Below are positions 16,553-24,606 of a stretch of 61,423 bases of DNA, one piece after another. The number at the start of each line of letters is the position of its first letter. Position 1 is the first letter of the stretch. Made by a program: the position numbers and the translations under genes. Under the pieces are notes generated by a model. It saw only the letters and a list, made by a program, of their open reading frames with translations, searched no databases and had not been told where the DNA came from. This stretch comes from Lachnoclostridium sp. (lineage in GTDB: Bacteria > Bacteroidota > Bacteroidia > Bacteroidales > Muribaculaceae), in assembly GCA_023667185.1 (NCBI GenBank), contig JAMPAP010000004.1, positions 1 through 61,423 on the forward strand, read 5' to 3'.

Positions 16553-17083
16553 CTAACATTCACCACCAATAGACAATCTGTGTTCCTGATTTGCCGTCCT
16601 CAGTGTATCGAGAGAGGTGCTCGTCTGCAGGACAATAATGCCGGGGAAGCTGCCGTTGACTATCTGCACGATGTCGCCTTCGAGGAGGTCAACGTTGTCT
16701 AAGTTGTAGAACGGGAGGGAGTTGGAATACGCAAGGGCGATAGCTCGGAAGGCTTGCATACGCTGGTCGGTGACTGTAGCGTAGCGATGAGTGGATGAGC
16801 TGCGGTCGATCAGGAGCGAGAACCCGTTTTCGAGTGCGCAGAGCGCTTTAATATGGTCGATTGTTCCGCGGAGAAATAGGTAATGGAATGCCAGACGAGC
16901 CTGACGCATAATGGTTTTGCCATTCACCTCTACCGGCATTACGTATGTGGGCGCAAATAATTGTAATCCGGCCGACGTTGCTACGTTGTAGCTGTCAACA
17001 ATCGTTTGAGCCTGCTGACTGCCTGAGTTGCCGGGATTCACAAAGTTGAGCACATACCATGTTTCCGTTGTATCCTCGCTCAT
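16553..17083 (-). CDS. Truncated UpxY/NusG-like protein (NGN only)
   Basis: A 176-residue frame whose residues 1-152 match the full-length antiterminator, with only a few changes near the start. It diverges in the middle of the KOW motif (after GSFPGI) into 24 unrelated residues and a stop. The NGN domain that binds RNA polymerase is therefore intact and the KOW domain is lost. It is the first gene after the putative invertible promoter. It may be a decaying leftover of a recombination, or a short interfering form that competes with the full protein; the sequence cannot decide. Confidence 0.7.
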   Translation of the reverse strand: MSEDTTETWYVLNFVNPGNSGSQQAQTIVDSYNVATSAGLQLFAPTYVMPVEVNGKTIMRQARLAFHYLFLRGTIDHIKALCALENGFSLLIDRSSSTHRYATVTDQRMQAFRAIALAYSNSLPFYNLDNVDLLEGDIVQIVNGSFPGIIVLQTSTSLDTLRTANQEHRLSIGGEC

Positions 17084-17110
17084 AAAATCAGTGATTCGTC
17101 CTCGAAAAAG
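16637..17110 (-). repeat. Duplicated antiterminator 5' segment, copy B
   Basis: Second copy of the 425-bp identical block (16637-17061), with a similar but mismatched continuation through the start codon and early leader. The left junction at 16637 is abrupt. Confidence 0.93.
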
Positions 17111-17177
17111 ATGTTTTTTACTTGGCTTGGAATAGCCAAGGCGCTATATTATAACGTATTAACGCTCTTGCGATACC

Positions 17178-17303
17178 AAACTTCCGAAAACTCTGCCGAC
17201 AACTTCTGTCGGCATGTTTATGAACATCCATCGGAAGCGACTCCGATCGATTGCGCAAAATTACAAAAAAAATATTAAAATTATTACAAATTTTCGGAAG
17301 TTT
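17178..17303. promoter_or_regulatory. Candidate invertible capsule promoter
   Basis: AAACTTCCGAAAA (17178-17190) and TTTTCGGAAGTTT (17291-17303) form a perfect 13-bp inverted repeat around a 100-bp segment. Inside lies TAATTTTG on the minus strand (17256-17263), a TAnnTTTG box aimed at the capsule genes, so the present orientation is read as ON. A TTTG at 17287-17290 could be a -33 element, but the 23-bp gap is long. Bacteroidales capsule promoters are known to invert in this way; for this site it is inference. Confidence 0.6.
17195..17246 (-). other. Structured capsule leader RNA
   Basis: The leader between the promoter and the first gene can form GCCGAC/GTCGGC (17195-17200 with 17208-17213) and TCGGA/TCCGA (17231-17235 with 17242-17246). 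TCGGAAG (17231-17237) can instead pair with CTTCCGA of the left repeat arm (17181-17187). UpxY-type antitermination acts on such leaders. Confidence 0.4.
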
Positions 17304-17330
17304 TTTCTCCAAGTAAGTGACAATTAAAAA

Positions 17331-18239
17331 TCAGCCACATTCTTGCTTCGCTCGAAATTCCGAAGGCGTCAGCCCGGAAATCCGTTTGAACAGGCGCGAG
17401 AAGTGAGCCGGGTACTCAAACCCCAGTGAATATGCTATTTGAGCCACATCATCCGAATTTTTCACCAGTAACTGCTTGGCATGGGCTATGATATGACGCG
17501 ATATCATCTCCTTAGGTGTCAGTCCGGTCTCTTTTCTAACTAAGTCGCTGAAATAGTTGGGCGTAAGGCAAGCCTTCTCGGCAAAATAAGCTACCGAGGG
17601 GATCGTTTTCGACGTATCGCCATCCTTATAATACATCTTCAGCTCGCGATGAAACTGCGCCACAACGTCAGAGTTCACCTTATGGCGGGTGATAAATTGA
17701 CGGTCATAGAAGCGGTGCATATATTCGAGAAGCAGCTGGATATTAGCCGAGATTACCGCCGCAGAGTGATTGTCGACTGAATGTTCAAGCTCCCTGCGTA
17801 TCATATCCAGGCAAAAGACAAACTGCCGCCGCTCATCCTCCGACAGATGTAACGCCTCCATCTCGGAATAATCAAAGAAACTGAACTCTCCAATCTTCTC
17901 AGCAAGCGGAGTGCCGTAGATCAGATCCGGATGAAACATCAGCCCTATCACATCAGGTGCTATCTCATCCACCTCCATATCCACATCTATCAGCTGCCCG
18001 GGAGAGAAACTCACCACTGTACCCTCCTGATAATCATACTGCCTGCGCCCATATTTTATAGAACATTTTGCCCCGTTTTTCAGAAAAAGCGCATACACTC
18101 CATAGTTCATCCTGACGTGATTCACCGGGAGTGTGGCCGTCTTGAGATCTATCACCGATACAAGCGGGTGAAGCGTCTTCATGCCATACAACTTATTGTA
18201 GGCATCAATCGAATCGAGATTTACTATCGGATTATCCAT
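17331..18239 (-). CDS. AraC-family transcriptional regulator
   Basis: A 302-residue regulator. The N-terminal two-thirds is a cupin-like sensing domain (FLKNGAKCSIKYGRRQYDYQEGTVVSFSPGQ). The C-terminal 100 residues are the double HTH (SVAYFAEKACLTPNYFSDLVRKETG, then IAYSLGFEYPAHFSRLFKRISGLTPSEFR). Start is ATG 18239; a start 9 codons upstream would enter the likely promoter (TACTTTCG at 18248-18255, one mismatch from TAnnTTTG). It is divergent from the hydrolase-acetyltransferase pair, its likely target. Its 3' end is only 28 bp from the putative invertible capsule promoter. Confidence 0.9.
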   Translation of the reverse strand: MDNPIVNLDSIDAYNKLYGMKTLHPLVSVIDLKTATLPVNHVRMNYGVYALFLKNGAKCSIKYGRRQYDYQEGTVVSFSPGQLIDVDMEVDEIAPDVIGLMFHPDLIYGTPLAEKIGEFSFFDYSEMEALHLSEDERRQFVFCLDMIRRELEHSVDNHSAAVISANIQLLLEYMHRFYDRQFITRHKVNSDVVAQFHRELKMYYKDGDTSKTIPSVAYFAEKACLTPNYFSDLVRKETGLTPKEMISRHIIAHAKQLLVKNSDDVAQIAYSLGFEYPAHFSRLFKRISGLTPSEFRAKQECG

Positions 18240-18349
18240 GCTGCGAAAGTAACGAAATTTTATCACATAACGAATGATTCAGTGATTTTGTTAAGGATAT
18301 CTTGAAAATGTATAAAACACTCATTCGACTTTCTTCGTTATTTTGCAGT

Positions 18350-19420
18350 ATGAAACATATTATATCAACCGCCGTGCTGATGCTGATCTCACTGGCTTCT
18401 AATTCACAAATCATGAATAATCCGAATACTGACACATCGTTGGCTCCCGCTCAGAAACTCGAGCTAACTCAGGAATGGGACAAAGTCTTCCCTAAAAGTG
18501 ACAAAGTTGACCATAAGAAAGTGACATTTATCAACCGATATGGCATAACCCTTGCTGCCGATATGTACACCCCCAAGGACGCCAAAGGCAAACTCCCGGC
18601 TATCGCCGTCAGCGGCCCTTTCGGAGCAGTCAAGGAGCAGTCAAGCGGCCTATACGCCCAGCAACTCGCCGAGCGCGGATTCCTTACTATAGCCTTTGAC
18701 CCGTCATTCACCGGCGAAAGCGGAGGCATGCCCCGGCGCGTGGCATCTCCTGATATTAATGTGGAAGATTTCTCTGCCGCCGTTGACTTCCTTTTGGTGC
18801 AAGATAATGTCGACACAGCCCGCGTAGGCATACTCGGCGTCTGCGGTTGGGGCGGAATAGCTATACAAGCCGCCATAAACGACCCTCGTATCAAAGCCAC
18901 CGTAGCTTCAACCATGTACGACATGACCCGTGTCAATGCCAATGGATACTTCGACAGCGAAGACTCGGCTGCCCAACGCAACGCCAAGCGCGCCTCAATG
19001 GCTGCCCAACGGACCGAGGATTACCGCAACGGCTATTATAAGCGCGCCGGCGGAGTGATTGACCCTTTACCCGATGACGCACCACAGTTTGTCAAAGACT
19101 ATCATGCATATTACAAGACCTCGCGCGGCTATCACCCCCGCAGCGGCAACTCTACTGATGGATGGAACGTAACATCCAACCTCCCATTCCTTAACTTCAA
19201 ATTCTTCGAATATGCCTCCGAACTTGAAAACGCAGTGCTCATAGTCCACGGCGACGCTGCACACTCCTACTACTTCGGAAAAGACACATTCGCTCTCCTA
19301 AAAGGCGACAATAAGCAGATGCTCACCATCAAAGGAGCCTCCCACTGCGACCTCTACGACCAGCTTGACATCATCCCCTTTGACGAAATTGCCGCATTCT
19401 ATAACGAATACCTCAAATGA
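18350..19420 (+). CDS. Secreted alpha/beta hydrolase with Cys nucleophile
   Basis: A 356-residue protein. Residues 1-20 ([20 protein letters not shown]) are a signal peptide, so it is periplasmic or exported. The nucleophile elbow is GVCGWGG, with Cys in place of Ser, as in dienelactone-hydrolase-like and YcjY-like relatives. Other family marks are [22 protein letters not shown] (acid region) and GASHCDLYD (catalytic His). ATG 18350 is used because TTATTTTG at 18338-18345 looks like the promoter box, making the upstream ATG at 18308 unlikely. It overlaps the acetyltransferase start by 4 nt. Substrate unknown. Confidence 0.82.
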   Translation: MKHIISTAVLMLISLASNSQIMNNPNTDTSLAPAQKLELTQEWDKVFPKSDKVDHKKVTFINRYGITLAADMYTPKDAKGKLPAIAVSGPFGAVKEQSSGLYAQQLAERGFLTIAFDPSFTGESGGMPRRVASPDINVEDFSAAVDFLLVQDNVDTARVGILGVCGWGGIAIQAAINDPRIKATVASTMYDMTRVNANGYFDSEDSAAQRNAKRASMAAQRTEDYRNGYYKRAGGVIDPLPDDAPQFVKDYHAYYKTSRGYHPRSGNSTDGWNVTSNLPFLNFKFFEYASELENAVLIVHGDAAHSYYFGKDTFALLKGDNKQMLTIKGASHCDLYDQLDIIPFDEIAAFYNEYLK

Positions 19421-19983
19421 CTCTTGAATATTTCCGGCAAATGATTGCCGAAGGTAAGCCGCTTCAAGGTGACGACATGATTCAATTCATGCGTCACCAG
19501 AGCGACATCTCACGAAAATTACAGTTTGAACTCAACTGCCGGTATCACACCCCCGAAGAAATACGCCATCTCTTCGGCCAAATCATCGAGCAGAAAGTCG
19601 ACGACGAGTTCCGACTCTTTCCCCCATTTTACACTGACTTTGGTCGTAACATCCACATAGGCAAAAAAGTATTTATCAACTCCTGTTGTCACTTTCAAGA
19701 CCAGGGAGGCATCTACATCGGCGACGGGTCTCTGATAGGCCATTGTGTAGTCCTCGCTACACTCAATCACAACCACGACCCTGCCCTACGCCAAAACCTT
19801 AGCCATGCACCCATCCGCATAGGCCGCGGAGTATGGATCGGAGCCAACGTAACAATAACCGCCGGAGTGACCATTGGCGACAACGCCATCATCGCCGCCG
19901 GAGCCGTCGTCACCCGTGACGTCCCGCCCGACATGATAGTCGGCGGCGTACCCGCCCACATCATCAAATCCATCTACGACTAA
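19417..19983 (+). CDS. Sugar O-acetyltransferase (LacA/Maa family)
   Basis: A 188-residue left-handed beta-helix acetyltransferase. The N-terminal Mac domain carries [21 protein letters not shown]. Hexapeptide repeats run from about 70 to 180 ([57 protein letters not shown]). The catalytic His lies in ATLNHNHDP. It transfers acetyl from acetyl-CoA to a sugar hydroxyl. Translationally coupled to the hydrolase by an ATGA overlap, so the pair probably acts on the same acylated glycan or metabolite (inference). Confidence 0.92.
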   Translation: MTLEYFRQMIAEGKPLQGDDMIQFMRHQSDISRKLQFELNCRYHTPEEIRHLFGQIIEQKVDDEFRLFPPFYTDFGRNIHIGKKVFINSCCHFQDQGGIYIGDGSLIGHCVVLATLNHNHDPALRQNLSHAPIRIGRGVWIGANVTITAGVTIGDNAIIAAGAVVTRDVPPDMIVGGVPAHIIKSIYD

Positions 19984-20177
19984 CTCTCCCCCACCCCCGC
20001 TTGACTTAATAGTTTGGCAAATTGATAATTCTGCCTATTTGATATATACGATAATCGGTTTTCATGAAAACCAATACGGCAACTTCCCTAATTGAATAAA
20101 ATTAGAGTAAAGCTTGAAAATAGGTATGATACACTTGTGTTTATCAGTTTATTAGCTTTAAAGTCTAAAGCGGCGGT
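19984..20177. other. AT-rich convergent intergenic region
   Basis: 194 bp between two converging acetyltransferase genes. No clear hairpin with a T-tract and no gene was seen. Confidence 0.5.
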
Positions 20178-20753
20178 TTAAGCTTGGATTTGCTTGATGA
20201 CGCGGGCGGGGTTGCCTGCAGCAAGGGTGCGGGCAGGGATGTCTTTTGTGACGACGCTGCCGGCGCCGATTACACAGCAGTCACCGATGGTGACGCCCGG
20301 CAGAATGGTAACGCCACCGCCTATCCAGACGTTGTCTCCTATAGTTACGGAACGCGCCCATTGCACTCCCGTATTCCGGGGCTCAGGTTCCAGCGGATGA
20401 CAAGCAGTATAGATGCTGACGTTTGGCCCGATAAAAGCGTTGTCGCCAATGGTCACCTGCCCTTCATCGAGAATAGTGAGATTGAAGTTGGCAAAGAAAT
20501 TTTCGCCAACTGAAATGTTGCAGCCATAGTCGCAACGGAATGGCGGATTGACGTGGAATTTCCGGCCACATTTGCCTACGACATCACGGAAAATGGTATA
20601 CAACTTTTCAGTATCGGCGGGATTCATTGAGTTAAACTCCCAGAGTTTCTGCCTGGTCACGTCCAGCCGACGTAGGAACTCAGGGTGCAGGGCATTATAA
20701 ATCTCACCATTGAGCATCTTTGCCCATTCTTCATAAAAATATTTGTCTTCCAT
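20178..20753 (-). CDS. maa: Maltose O-acetyltransferase-like enzyme
   Basis: A 191-residue acetyl-CoA-dependent sugar acetyltransferase. It has an N-terminal Mac domain (EEWAKMLNGEIYNALHPEFL), then the CDYGCNISVGENFFANFN hexapeptides, the catalytic His in YTACHPLEPEPRN, and IGDNVWIGGGVTILPGVTIGDCCVIGAGSVVTKDIP. The DYGCNI and CHPL marks fit Maa better than LacA. TATCTTTG lies only 5 nt before the ATG, suggesting a leaderless mRNA. It converges on the divergent paralogue at 19417-19983. Confidence 0.9.
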   Translation of the reverse strand: MEDKYFYEEWAKMLNGEIYNALHPEFLRRLDVTRQKLWEFNSMNPADTEKLYTIFRDVVGKCGRKFHVNPPFRCDYGCNISVGENFFANFNLTILDEGQVTIGDNAFIGPNVSIYTACHPLEPEPRNTGVQWARSVTIGDNVWIGGGVTILPGVTIGDCCVIGAGSVVTKDIPARTLAAGNPARVIKQIQA

Positions 20754-20758
20754 AACGG

Positions 20759-20766
20759 CAAAGATA
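20759..20766 (-). promoter_or_regulatory. -7 box for maa
   Basis: TATCTTTG (minus strand) matches TAnnTTTG and ends 5 nt before ATG 20753. Confidence 0.6.
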
Positions 20767-20852
20767 CAAAAAAATACTTGACAATCCTGCCGCAGGTCGC
20801 TTCAGCGCATTGCGTGAAACCATAAGAAATGAAGCGACACTACGGAGGTTCC

Positions 20853-21629
20853 TTAGTCAAGTGTCTGGTCACCGCCACCATTCACAAACAGAGTCTGGCC
20901 GCTGATCCACGCTGATGCCTCGGATGCGAAAAATAGCACAGCGCGAGCGATGTCCGACACCTCGCCGAGGCGCTTTATGGGAGTGTGACGAAGCATCTTC
21001 TCCTCGAGCTCCGGAGTCAGAATCTTCTGCAGAGCGGCAGTGCGGGTTGCTCCCGGCCCTACGTTGTTTATCCTTACGCCCAATGGCCCGAAATCGTGGG
21101 CGAGATTTGCTGCGAGGTGATTCAGCGCGGCCTTTGACGAGGCATAAATGCTCATGTTGGCCTCTTTGTCGATGGAGCTCATGGAGGTGATATTGACTAT
21201 GCTTCCGTAGCCTGATTTGCTCATCAGGGGCACGGCCAACTGGCTAAGGCGGAAGGGTGCAAACAGATTTATGTTATAGATCCTCTCCACATAAGCAAGA
21301 TCAATCTTAAACGGATTTTCGCGACCGCCACCGCCGAGGCCGGCGTTATTGACAAGGATATTCACCGTACCAAATCCGTTTACAGCTGCATCAATGAGAC
21401 TCACCCGGTCAGCATCCTCGAGCACATTGCACGCTACGGCTATGGCCTTACCGCCTGAAGCCGTTATCTCATCGGCTACACTGTGAGCCTTAGCCAATTC
21501 AAGATCACTGACCACCACGGCCGCTCCGGAAGCAGCCAAAATCTGTGCCGAACCCCGGCCGATGCCATCGCCACCACCGGTGACGATGGCAACTTTACCC
21601 TGAAGGTTGAATAGATTTGTTATTTCCAT
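20853..21629 (-). CDS. SDR-family oxidoreductase
   Basis: A 258-residue classical short-chain dehydrogenase. It has the TGGGDGIGRG cofactor loop (residues 17-26), NNAG, a catalytic Ser in ITSMSS, YASSKAALNHL (catalytic Tyr-x3-Lys), and a C-terminal SGQTLFVNGGGDQ. An Asp after the second beta strand (VVVSDLELA) favours NAD(H). It resembles the 7-alpha-hydroxysteroid and glucose dehydrogenase branch, but the substrate is not determined. It lies 32 bp downstream of the AAA+ gene on the same strand. Confidence 0.9.
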   Translation of the reverse strand: MEITNLFNLQGKVAIVTGGGDGIGRGSAQILAASGAAVVVSDLELAKAHSVADEITASGGKAIAVACNVLEDADRVSLIDAAVNGFGTVNILVNNAGLGGGGRENPFKIDLAYVERIYNINLFAPFRLSQLAVPLMSKSGYGSIVNITSMSSIDKEANMSIYASSKAALNHLAANLAHDFGPLGVRINNVGPGATRTAALQKILTPELEEKMLRHTPIKRLGEVSDIARAVLFFASEASAWISGQTLFVNGGGDQTLD

Positions 21630-21661
21630 ATTGGCATAACAATCATGTGGTGGTAATAGTT

Positions 21662-23755
21662 TTAAAATCCGACGCGGCTGTGAGAAGAGCGTGACTTGAG
21701 CTTTTCCTCCGAGCAGAGCGTTTCGATCTCTCCGAACGAGGGTTGCTCACCGTGAAGCACCTCAGCCATAAGGGCCTTTCTGACGATATTGTCGATCTCG
21801 CCGCCGCTGAAGTCGAAGCGCGTGGACAAGGTCATGGCATCGCCGGCGCTAAGCGACGGGAGCTTGCTGAGCCATATCTTTTGCTTGGCCTCAACTGAGG
21901 GTTTGTCAAACTGTATCTTGAAAAGGAAACGGCGCTCGAATGCTTTGTCGAGATTCTCGGCAAGGTTAGTGGTAGCGATAAGGATACCTTCCAGATTCTC
22001 CATCTCCTCGAGGATGATATTCTGGATAGCGTTCTCGGTCTGGTCGATGCTGCTGTTGTTGCCGGTCTTGCGGGATGAGAAGATAGCATCGGCCTCGTTG
22101 AAGAGAAGGATAGGTTTCAGCGTCGAGCGCTTGCAGAGGCGTTTGTAGCGGGCGAATATCTCCTTGATGATTTTCTCGCTTTCGCCATACCACAGACTCT
22201 TTGAGGCCGAGATGTCGACATGGATGATGTCGCGGCCGGTGGCGCGCGCCCATTGCATCACTGACTCCGTTTTGCCCGTTCCGGGTGCACCATAGAGCAG
22301 CACGGCAATACCTTTAGACAGGCCTTTTTCCTCGAGGCGTGAGACGAGTGCCGAGTAATTATCTTCCCTCAGCGAATCGCCCACCATGTTAAGGCGCTCA
22401 GTCTCAGCCGGAGAGAAAAAGAGGCTCTTCTCTTTTATCTCCGATGCACGGATCACTGACTTTGAGTCAGGCTTTTCGATATAAAGCGATGCATCTTCGC
22501 CGAAATACAGCTCCTTACCTTTATCCGTAAGGCGCAGCGAGGTATACTCGCCGAACAGGGATGAATGGGTGACCATCTCCATCAGGTCAAGACGCTGCAG
22601 TTTGTGGGTCTCTTCGCGAAACTCCTTCAGAGCCTTATTGCGCTCCTTGACGGGATAGAGCGAGCCCAGCTCGCGGGTTATGCTCAGCTCGTCACCGTTG
22701 GCGCAGGCGTCACACCCTATATAGAATAGTGCGCGCATATCGTCGTCAGCAATCACATCGCGTATATGCGAGAGCACCGCGATGCTCCCTTTATTGGAAT
22801 CCTCCAGAAGGTTCAAGCGCTCTGACAGGCGCTCCATGGCCTGATCGTTTTCCACATCGTGGTCACGGCTGTGGACATACTCCTGCACCGTCCGGACGAA
22901 AGAGTAGATGTTCAGGCCGAAGCTTTTGGGGTCAAACGCACCGAAGTCTTCGCCGAGAAACAGCTTTTTACCGCGGGTAGTAAGAGTCATATCCTCCTTA
23001 TTGCCCGAGAGCTCGATAAGATTTTCACGGACAAGGGAGTTAGATCCGTCAAGGAGCGAGCGCTTCACCTTGAATCTCACACCATAAGCCTCATACATAT
23101 CCCTCAGTGTGCGGTTAACGTCTGACCGTCCGCTACCGTCATATTCCACGAAATCCTTGCATATCTCGTAGAAGAGCACGCGGTCAGGAAGGTCGCTGAT
23201 TATCTTGCGTAGATCCTTCACCAAGGGCATGGTGGAGTTTTCATCCTCGATATTTTCTACAAAGTGGAGCATAGCCTCGGCCGTCACATCGTCATCTTGG
23301 ATCTGGGAATCAACCAGTTTACAGAAATCGTAACGGTCAAACTCCTTCTCGAGGATACGGCTGTCACGAAACTCCGGCTTCTGATTGTCAAGCACACACC
23401 CGATCACATAGTTAGTGACCATAAAATTTTGCCTTACGAGACGACACTCGCTAAGGTCAGTCTGAGCGATAAAGCCTTTCTTCAGCAGGCTCTTCACCGC
23501 CGGCACATATTCCATCACGTCGAGCTGGGATACGCCGAAATAAGTAGCGACATCGTCAAGGTCAGAGCAACGGCCGGCGCAGCTCCTGTCAAAAAGTGCG
23601 GCAAAGATTATAGCCTCCTCCTTGGTGTCAAGGCCAAGAGTTGACATCATACCATCGAGTGCATCGGTTAATTCTTTTGCACCTAATCTTTTGAGTTTGC
23701 CATCGCGCAATTTTCCTGCGGCTTGTTTCAGATACTGGATGGATTTCTTATTCAT
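21662..23755 (-). CDS. AAA+ ATPase with duplicated N-terminal modules
   Basis: A 697-residue protein. The C-terminal 215 residues are a CDC48/FtsH-like AAA+ domain: Walker A GAPGTGKTE (489-497), Walker B ILLFNEADAIF (549-559, Asn in place of the usual first Asp), sensor-1 ATTN, and the Arg finger region FERRF. The N-terminal 450 residues hold two internally similar winged-helix-like units, each ending in a LTTRGKKLFLGEDFGAF-like or LTDKGKELYFGEDASLY-like phrase. It has no membrane segments. TAATTTTG at 23783-23790 is its promoter box. Function unknown; likely a cytosolic remodelling ATPase. Confidence 0.85.
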   Translation of the reverse strand: MNKKSIQYLKQAAGKLRDGKLKRLGAKELTDALDGMMSTLGLDTKEEAIIFAALFDRSCAGRCSDLDDVATYFGVSQLDVMEYVPAVKSLLKKGFIAQTDLSECRLVRQNFMVTNYVIGCVLDNQKPEFRDSRILEKEFDRYDFCKLVDSQIQDDDVTAEAMLHFVENIEDENSTMPLVKDLRKIISDLPDRVLFYEICKDFVEYDGSGRSDVNRTLRDMYEAYGVRFKVKRSLLDGSNSLVRENLIELSGNKEDMTLTTRGKKLFLGEDFGAFDPKSFGLNIYSFVRTVQEYVHSRDHDVENDQAMERLSERLNLLEDSNKGSIAVLSHIRDVIADDDMRALFYIGCDACANGDELSITRELGSLYPVKERNKALKEFREETHKLQRLDLMEMVTHSSLFGEYTSLRLTDKGKELYFGEDASLYIEKPDSKSVIRASEIKEKSLFFSPAETERLNMVGDSLREDNYSALVSRLEEKGLSKGIAVLLYGAPGTGKTESVMQWARATGRDIIHVDISASKSLWYGESEKIIKEIFARYKRLCKRSTLKPILLFNEADAIFSSRKTGNNSSIDQTENAIQNIILEEMENLEGILIATTNLAENLDKAFERRFLFKIQFDKPSVEAKQKIWLSKLPSLSAGDAMTLSTRFDFSGGEIDNIVRKALMAEVLHGEQPSFGEIETLCSEEKLKSRSSHSRVGF

Positions 23756-23782
23756 AACAGTTATTACTTATGGTTTCGACGA

Positions 23783-23790
23783 CAAAATTA
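23783..23790 (-). promoter_or_regulatory. -7 box for the AAA+ ATPase gene
   Basis: TAATTTTG on the minus strand, 27 nt before ATG 23755. Confidence 0.5.
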
Positions 23791-23895
23791 GGAGCCACAT
23801 GTCTCAATCTTCGATACGAGTTCAAAAAAAAATAGAAAAAATTTTATTCACTCATATAGGAGGCGAGGAATAATTCGTCATGTTACTTATCGTCA

Positions 23896-24351
23896 TCACC
23901 CCTTACTTATACGCGATCGCTCGATATGCTCGAGGTCGCGCTCAGCTTGACGTCGCTGCTGCCGCGTCAGCCCGGCGTTATGATTTATCGTAAACTTACA
24001 TCCGTTTTTCACAAAATCCTTACCCTCGACGAGAGTTATACCGAGATTGGCTACAAAGATCTTCTTCGGACGATATTCCTCTGATACTCCGTCAGCCTTC
24101 TGCTGCTTACGCTCAGCCGCACGCTGACGCGCCTTACGGGACCGTTCAATGGCTGTCATGATATCCGACGATATGTATCGGAATATCGATTGTACCATCT
24201 GCTCCTCGCTTGAGATGTCAGGCATAATGCCATCAGTCATAAGCTTGTCGGCCAAAGCAATGAGACGCTCTGCCACGTCACCTTGAAATGATGAATTGAT
24301 TTTCTCGATAATACCTTTGCGGAACTTTCGCGATACTGCTAACTGTTTCAT
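23896..24351 (-). CDS. Small charged protein of unknown function
   Basis: A 151-residue soluble protein that I do not recognise. The first 60 residues are helical (KFRKGIIEKINSSFQGDVAERLIALADKLM). A basic coiled segment SRKARQRAAERKQQK follows, then a beta-rich stretch FVANLGITLVEGKDFVKNG and a Gln/Arg-rich end (RQQRRQAERDLEHIERSRIS). The longer frame back to 24483 is rejected because TATTTTTG at 24372-24379 is a good promoter box placed before ATG 24351. The basic segments would suit nucleic-acid binding, but this is a guess. Confidence 0.7.
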   Translation of the reverse strand: MKQLAVSRKFRKGIIEKINSSFQGDVAERLIALADKLMTDGIMPDISSEEQMVQSIFRYISSDIMTAIERSRKARQRAAERKQQKADGVSEEYRPKKIFVANLGITLVEGKDFVKNGCKFTINHNAGLTRQQRRQAERDLEHIERSRISKG

Positions 24352-24371
24352 AATGCAATCTGTTTTTTCAG

Positions 24372-24379
24372 CAAAAATA
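24372..24379 (-). promoter_or_regulatory. -7 box for the small charged protein
   Basis: TATTTTTG on the minus strand, 20 nt before ATG 24351. Confidence 0.5.
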
Positions 24380-24569
24380 CACAGTCGCATTACGCAAAAG
24401 TGACCATAATGGCAGGATTTATGCGTTTCCATGACAATGGTATGCGAAATGTTGCTAACTTTGCTTAAGACCTCAGCAAACAAACAGCAATGATAACCGG
24501 ACAGATAAAGAATCAGATATGGAGAACCTTTTGGAAGCCTTCAGGAATCACCACGGTATTGCAGATGAC

Positions 24570-24603
24570 GTCAGACTTGTCAGACAAGTCTGACGGGTCG
24601 GAC
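24570..24603. repeat. Four GTCNGAC palindromes at 9-bp period
   Basis: GTCAGAC, GTCAGAC, GTCTGAC and GTCGGAC start at 24570, 24579, 24588 and 24597, each separated by 2 nt. Together 24570-24594 form a perfect 12-bp inverted repeat around one base. It lies 3 nt after the rpoN stop; it has no T-tract, so it is not a standard terminator. Confidence 0.85.
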
Positions 24604-24606
24604 GAA

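Noticed and set aside
17118-17312. 64-codon minus-strand frame in the capsule leader
   Set aside because: It spans the promoter, both inverted repeats and the leader hairpins, and shows no protein family signature.
24352-24483. Upstream extension of the small charged protein to 24483
   Set aside because: It contains the TATTTTTG promoter box, and its composition (His/Cys-rich) differs from the rest of the protein.
24570-24603. CRISPR array
   Set aside because: The repeats are 7 bp with 2-nt spacers and are palindromic; there are no cas genes in the window.
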